Below, in pieces: positions 33,045 to 36,805 of a stretch of 36,805 bases of DNA. The notes beneath the pieces are model-generated. The model made no database searches, was not told where the DNA came from, and saw nothing but the letters and a program-made list of their open reading frames with translations. Numbering within the stretch: the stretch's first letter is position 1; each line of letters starts with the position of its first letter. The stretch is from Negativicutes bacterium (GTDB taxonomy: Bacteria; Bacillota_C; Negativicutes; Sporomusales_B; JARLHX01): the NCBI GenBank assembly GCA_031292015.1, contig JARLHY010000068.1, forward strand, positions 1 through 36,805. The letters run 5' to 3'. Made by a program: the position numbers and the translations under genes.

Positions 33045-33788
33045 ATGTCTGATATGACGCCTCAGGACGAATTGCAACAAGGGGAGAATCACAGCGGCGC
33101 CGAGATGTCACTGATCGATCATCTGCAGGAATTGAGGAAGCGGCTGATCGTCTCCATCGCGGCTGTACTTGTCACCAGTATGGTCTGCTACTTTTATGCC
33201 GCGGAACTGGTTCATCTGATTACCGCTCCGGCCGGCAAGCTCTATTACATGAACCCGGCGGAGGCTTTTTTTACTTATCTGAAGGTGTCGGTGTTCGCCG
33301 GCTTCCTGCTGGCGCTGCCGATTCTTCTATATCAAACATGGGCGTTTGTCGTGCCGGCCCTGACGAAAAAGGAACGGAAAGCTTCGCTGTTTTTGGTTCC
33401 GGCCTCGGTTGCCCTGTTTTTTGTCGGGCTATCCTTTTCCTATTTTCTGGTGCTGCCGGCCGGGCTCAAATTTTTCATGGGTTTTGCCACGGATGAACTG
33501 CAGCCGCTCTTCTCGCTGGGAGAATACCTGTCTTTTGTCATATCCTTTTTGCTGCCTTTCGGGTTCGTCTTCGAGCTGCCGTTGTTCATTCTGGTGGCAG
33601 CCAAATTTGGCCTGGTGAGTTCCCGCTTCCTGACCTCCAAGCGCAAGGTGGTACTTGTGCTGTCCTTCGTTGTCGGCGCGATTATTGCGCCGTCTCCGGA
33701 CGTAGTCTCCCAGACCATGGTGGCTGTTCCCGTGCTTGTTCTGTATGAAAGCAGCATATTGATCGTGAAGTATATCCTCCGAAAATAG
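33045..33788 (+). CDS. tatC: Twin-arginine translocase subunit TatC
   Basis: A 247-residue multi-span TatC that binds twin-arginine signal peptides. An N-terminal cytoplasmic MSLIDHLQELRKRLI motif, six predicted membrane segments, the FFTYLKVSVFAGFLLALP segment, and FVVPALTKKERK are typical. It is co-transcribed with tatA. A dispersed repeat with terminal inverted repeats follows 9 nt after its stop. Confidence 0.95.
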   Translation: MSDMTPQDELQQGENHSGAEMSLIDHLQELRKRLIVSIAAVLVTSMVCYFYAAELVHLITAPAGKLYYMNPAEAFFTYLKVSVFAGFLLALPILLYQTWAFVVPALTKKERKASLFLVPASVALFFVGLSFSYFLVLPAGLKFFMGFATDELQPLFSLGEYLSFVISFLLPFGFVFELPLFILVAAKFGLVSSRFLTSKRKVVLVLSFVVGAIIAPSPDVVSQTMVAVPVLVLYESSILIVKYILRK

Positions 33789-33797
33789 GGAAAACGC

Positions 33798-33972
33798 GGC
33801 TGTTGAAAAAGGCCAATCTGCGTCGTACCCGCAAGGGGCAGGCCACATCTCTAAGCACTGAAGCGCAAGAGCTGTGCACTTGCTCCTCAGAGCGCTTGCT
33901 TGCGTACGATCCATGTACGCGGCGCGGCGCGCTCTTCCGGTGCGCCTAGCATCTTGACCTTTTTGAACAGCC
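33798..33972 (+). repeat. Dispersed repeat copy D with terminal inverted repeats
   Basis: A 175-bp element. Its ends, ggctgttgaaaaaggcc (33798-33814) and gacctttttgaacagcc (33956-33972), are 17-bp inverted repeats matching at 15 positions. Inside is the core shared with copies A and B (about 33826-33880) and a gcgtac / gtacgc hairpin. There is no transposase and no open frame worth calling, so a MITE-like or REP-like element is the best reading. Confidence 0.7.
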
Positions 33973-34018
33973 TGGGGTCTTTTAATTAAGCAAGCCGTGA
34001 GAGAAAGGAGCAGTGCTC

Positions 34019-35479
34019 TTGGCTTTTAATGATTTACGGGAGTTTATCGCCGCCCTGGAGAGCCGGGGTTGGCTGAAGCGCGTCCGCCAGCAGGTGGACT
34101 GCGAGTTGGAGATCACCGAGATTACCGACCGGGTGTCCAAGATGACCGGTGCGGACAATGTCGCGCTGCTATTTGAAAATGTGAAAGGCTACGATATCCC
34201 GGTGCTGATGAACGCTTTCGGCAGCATGGAACGCATGGCTCTGGCCCTGGGGGTTGCCAGTATCGACGATATCGCCGCCGAGATCAGGGAAATACTGAAA
34301 CTGCCCTATATTTCGGTGCAGCGAAAGCTGGATTTGCTCAAGATCATCCCCACCGCCAAGCGGGCCATCCATTTCCCGAAGTACGTCAAAACCGGCCCCT
34401 GCAAAGAGGTAATCATCCGTGAGGCACCTTCCCTGGCCAAATTTCCGATCCTGAAATGCTGGCCCGGGGATGGCGGGCGATTCATCACCCTGCCGCTGGT
34501 GTTCACCAAGAACCCGGCCAACGGCAAGCGGAATGTCGGTATGTACCGGATGCAGGTTTATGACGAGAAGACTACCGGCATGCACTGGCATGTCCACAAA
34601 GGCGGGGCTGAAAACTACCGGGCCCACCGGGAACTCGGCCGGGACCGCATCGAAGTCGCGGTGGCCATCGGGGGTGACCCGGCGGTGACCTACGCGGCAA
34701 CCGCCCCCCTGCCGCCGGGAATCGACGAAATCGTGTTCGCCGGCTTTTTGCGGCATAAGGCTGTGGAACTGGTGAAATGCGAAACGGTGGACATCGAGGT
34801 GCCGGCGCATTCGGAGATTATTCTGGAAGGGTATGTCAGGACGGATGAATTGCGGCGGGAGGGCCCGTTCGGCGATCACACCGGCTACTATTCCCTGGCG
34901 GACGATTACCCTGTTTTTCATCTCACCTGCGTCACCCACCGGAAAAACCCGATCTATCCGGCGACCATTGTCGGCAAGCCGCCGATGGAGGACTGTTTCC
35001 TGGCCAAGGCCAGCGAGCGGATTTTCCTGCCGATGCTGCAGCTTCAGCTGCCGGAAATCATCGATATCAACCTGCCGCTGGAAGGCGTTTTTCATAATTG
35101 CGCGGTGATTTCCATCAAGAAAAGCTATCCCCAGCAAGCCAAAAAAGTGATGCACGCCGTCTGGGGTATGGGTCAGATGATGTTCACCAAGATGATCATT
35201 GTCGTGGACGCCCATGTCGACGTCCAGGATATGAAGGAAGTATGGTGGCGGGTCTTCAACAACATTGACGCCCGTCGGGATCTGGTGCTGGCGGACGGCC
35301 CGCTGGACGCCCTGGATCACTCCTCGCCGCAGGCCCAATGGGGAACCAAAATGGGCATCGATGCCACGAAAACCTGGCCGGAAGAGGGAAATCAGCGCGA
35401 ATGGCCGGACGAAATCGACATGACTGCCGATATCAAAAATATGGTTACCGCCAAATGGAAGGAACTGGGCCTTGGGTAA
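34019..35479 (+). CDS. ubiD: UbiD-family decarboxylase
   Basis: A 486-residue prenylated-FMN-dependent UbiD-family decarboxylase, normal size. MAFNDLREFIAALE opens the protein, KCWPGDGGRFITLP and RNVGMYRMQV follow, and the ERIFLPMLQLQLPEI and GVFHNCAVISI segments are typical. The TTG at 34019 with AAAGGAG about 8 nt upstream is chosen over the GTG at 34013, which lies too close to it. It overlaps the ubiA gene by 8 nt, so it is likely a quinone-pathway decarboxylase (menaquinone, futalosine-type MqnL role) paired with the prenyltransferase. The substrate is inferred from context. Confidence 0.88.
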   Translation: MAFNDLREFIAALESRGWLKRVRQQVDCELEITEITDRVSKMTGADNVALLFENVKGYDIPVLMNAFGSMERMALALGVASIDDIAAEIREILKLPYISVQRKLDLLKIIPTAKRAIHFPKYVKTGPCKEVIIREAPSLAKFPILKCWPGDGGRFITLPLVFTKNPANGKRNVGMYRMQVYDEKTTGMHWHVHKGGAENYRAHRELGRDRIEVAVAIGGDPAVTYAATAPLPPGIDEIVFAGFLRHKAVELVKCETVDIEVPAHSEIILEGYVRTDELRREGPFGDHTGYYSLADDYPVFHLTCVTHRKNPIYPATIVGKPPMEDCFLAKASERIFLPMLQLQLPEIIDINLPLEGVFHNCAVISIKKSYPQQAKKVMHAVWGMGQMMFTKMIIVVDAHVDVQDMKEVWWRVFNNIDARRDLVLADGPLDALDHSSPQAQWGTKMGIDATKTWPEEGNQREWPDEIDMTADIKNMVTAKWKELGLG

Positions 35480-36317
35480 ACTGAAAGCACATCTTGACAA
35501 TATCGCTTTTTCCCATTCGGTGTTCGCACTGCCTTTCGCCTATAGCGGAGCCGTTCTGGCTTCCGGCGGACTGCCCTCAGCCCATGACCTGATCTGGGTC
35601 ACCGTGGCCATGGTGGGTGCGCGCAGCGCGGCGCTGGCGCTGAATAATTTCATCGACCTGAAGTATGACAGGATTCACCCGCGGTTTACCCAGCGGCCGA
35701 TGGTAACCGGTCAGATCAAGCCATGGGAAGCGGTCCTGTTCATTGCGGTAAGCCTTGGGGTGTTTCTGCTGGCGGCCTATAATCTTCATCCGATGGCCCG
35801 GCTGCTGTGGCCGCTGGCGGTGGTGCCGCTGGTGCTGTATCCGTATATGAAGCGCTTTTCCTGGACCTGTCATCTGGTGCTGGGACTGGCGCTGGCCGGG
35901 GCGCCGATCGGAGCCTGGATAGCCCTCCGGGGCGATCTCTCGTTGCCGGCAGCGCTGCTTGGGCTGTCGGTGGGGATATGGATCGCCGCTTTTGACGTGA
36001 TTTACGGCTGCCAGGATGTGGATTTCGACAGGCAGCACGGCCTGCACTCCATGCCGGTGCGGTTCGGAATCAGCGGGGCCCTGCGCCTGGCGCAGGTGAT
36101 GCACGTCGGGAGCATCGCCGGGTTTACCGCTGTCGGAATGCTGTACGGACTGGGCGGGTTTTATTACATCGGGGTCGCTTTGGCCGGAGCGCTGCTCATT
36201 TATCAGCATTCCATCGTCAAACCAGATGATTTTAGCCGGGTCACCCAGCCCTACTTTCTGCGCAACGGCCTGGTGGGGATCATGATCTTTCTGTTCACCC
36301 TGGCCGGGATTTTATAA
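35472..36317 (+). CDS. ubiA: UbiA-family polyprenyltransferase
   Basis: A 281-residue membrane prenyltransferase that attaches a polyprenyl chain to an aromatic acid. Two aspartate-rich motifs are present: NNFIDLKYDR (near residue 55) and YGCQDVDFDRQHG (near residue 180). About eight membrane helices are visible. The TTG start at 35472 lies inside the last codons of ubiD, with AAGGA upstream, so it is coupled. With UbiD and the polyprenyl synthase at 27385 it fits menaquinone synthesis via the futalosine route (MqnP role), an inference since no other mqn gene is in the window. Confidence 0.88.
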   Translation: MGKLKAHLDNIAFSHSVFALPFAYSGAVLASGGLPSAHDLIWVTVAMVGARSAALALNNFIDLKYDRIHPRFTQRPMVTGQIKPWEAVLFIAVSLGVFLLAAYNLHPMARLLWPLAVVPLVLYPYMKRFSWTCHLVLGLALAGAPIGAWIALRGDLSLPAALLGLSVGIWIAAFDVIYGCQDVDFDRQHGLHSMPVRFGISGALRLAQVMHVGSIAGFTAVGMLYGLGGFYYIGVALAGALLIYQHSIVKPDDFSRVTQPYFLRNGLVGIMIFLFTLAGIL

Positions 36318-36384
36318 TATAGGCTGCTCAAAAACTGGGGGCTATCGACACCCATAGCATTCTTTCCGGTAGGAGAGGGTGCTG

Positions 36385-36413
36385 TTTTATTTTATTATCG
36401 CTATAAAATAAAA
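36385..36413. terminator. A/T-rich inverted repeat, probable terminator
   Basis: ttttattttat (36385-36395) and ataaaataaaa (36403-36413) pair over 11 bp with a 7-nt loop, between ubiA and the YHP-repeat gene. The stem is weak in GC. Confidence 0.45.
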
Positions 36414-36497
36414 GAGTTCGCCAAGCCTGGGCGGCCCGGAACGAAAGGAAAAATCAGTACATAAGATGTAACAGGACTTCGGAAAGGAGGAGCGTCG

Positions 36498-36770
36498 ATG
36501 GCCCGCAAAACGACTTGCAACGAGCCGACCCGGCAGGCGATCGCCGGCGAACTCGACAGACCGTGGGTAGGAGCAGGCTGGGGCTACCATCCCTATCATC
36601 CCTATCATCCCTATCATCCATGGGGTTGGGGCGGCGGCTGGGGTTTTTATCCCTACCATCCCTATCATCCCTGGGGCTGGGGCGGCGGCTGGGGCTTTCA
36701 TCCTTATCACCCTTATCACCCCTGGGGCTGGGGTTACCACCACTGGCGCGAGATGGAAGAGGACGAATAG
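36498..36770 (+). CDS. Tyr-His-Pro / Trp-Gly tandem-repeat small protein
   Basis: A 90-residue protein of unknown function. The N-terminal 20 residues are ordinary and polar (MARKTTCNEPTRQ). From residue 30 come three blocks of YHP or FYP units (4, 2 and 2 YHP) followed by WGWGGGWGF-type aromatic-glycine blocks, then an acidic tail (REMEEDE). There is no signal peptide. ATG at 36498 has AAAGGAGGAG 7 nt upstream, a strong support. It is rich in His, Trp and Tyr, so a coat-type, metal-binding or crosslinkable structural protein is plausible, but nothing proves it. The mirror-image frame on the other strand is a shadow. Confidence 0.7.
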   Translation: MARKTTCNEPTRQAIAGELDRPWVGAGWGYHPYHPYHPYHPWGWGGGWGFYPYHPYHPWGWGGGWGFHPYHPYHPWGWGYHHWREMEEDE

Positions 36771-36805
36771 CGGCGAGACAGATGGAGTTCAGCGCGGATA
36801 TCCGA

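Noticed and set aside
36322..36340. aggctgctcaaaaa-type sequence resembling an end of the dispersed repeat
   Set aside because: Only one end-like motif of about 14 nt, with no core or partner end; could be chance or a solo remnant.

Overview
The window reads as chromosome of a GC-rich, anaerobic, spore-forming Gram-negative-type Firmicute, most like the Negativicutes (Sporomusa relatives). This is inferred from gene content: the tig-clpP-clpX-lonB-lonA-ysxC block with the sporulation-type LonB, butyrate kinase and phosphate butyryltransferase, ferredoxin-dependent 2-oxoacid oxidoreductase, siroheme decarboxylase proteins (alternative heme route), a UbiD/UbiA pair of the type used for quinones, and Tat export. 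No rRNA, phage, insertion sequence or CRISPR array is visible.

Layout. 1-2570 (+): 3'-part of butyrate kinase, phosphate butyryltransferase and a small membrane protein. 2870-6914 (-): a glcF-glcE-glcD type 2-hydroxyacid (glycolate or D-lactate) dehydrogenase operon. 7268-9118 (-): a KimA-type potassium importer. 9463-11231 (-): a radical SAM/SPASM protein overlapping a gene for a 27-cysteine, seven-repeat Cys-Pro protein, which is a candidate peptide-modification system. 11428-11502: tRNA-Gly(GCC). 11680-19845 (+): trigger factor, ClpP, ClpX, LonB, LonA and the GTPase YsxC. 19895-24213: AhbA-like and AhbB-like siroheme decarboxylase proteins about 2.5 kb apart. Between them lie two tiny coupled genes (-), a secreted protein, a YvyF-like flagellar zinc protein and an RNA-like structure with an 18-bp closing helix and a T9 tail. 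AhbB is coupled by ATGA to a second phosphate butyryltransferase. 24458-27308 (+): four-subunit 2-oxoacid:ferredoxin oxidoreductase. 27385-28353 (+): polyprenyl diphosphate synthase. 28370-32629 (+): a GntR/FadR regulator broken by an amber codon, lactate permease and a second GlcD. 32781-33788 (+): TatA and TatC. 34019-36317 (+): UbiD and UbiA. 36498-36770 (+): a 90-residue Tyr-His-Pro / Trp-Gly repeat protein.

How it fits together. Lactate or glycolate enters through LctP and is oxidised by GlcD-type flavoproteins, probably to a quinone made by the polyprenyl synthase and UbiD/UbiA. 2-oxoacids are oxidised by the ferredoxin enzyme to acyl-CoA, and Ptb plus Buk can convert acyl-CoA to acid with ATP gain. 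The protease block is housekeeping and sporulation quality control.

A dispersed intergenic repeat family with a roughly 55-bp core occurs at about 2655, 7111 and 33798, with a possible diverged relative at 22491. The copy at 33798 has 17-bp terminal inverted repeats. The best novelty candidates are the radical SAM plus Cys-Pro repeat pair, the structured RNA at 22304-22486, the YHP-repeat protein and the amber-interrupted regulator.
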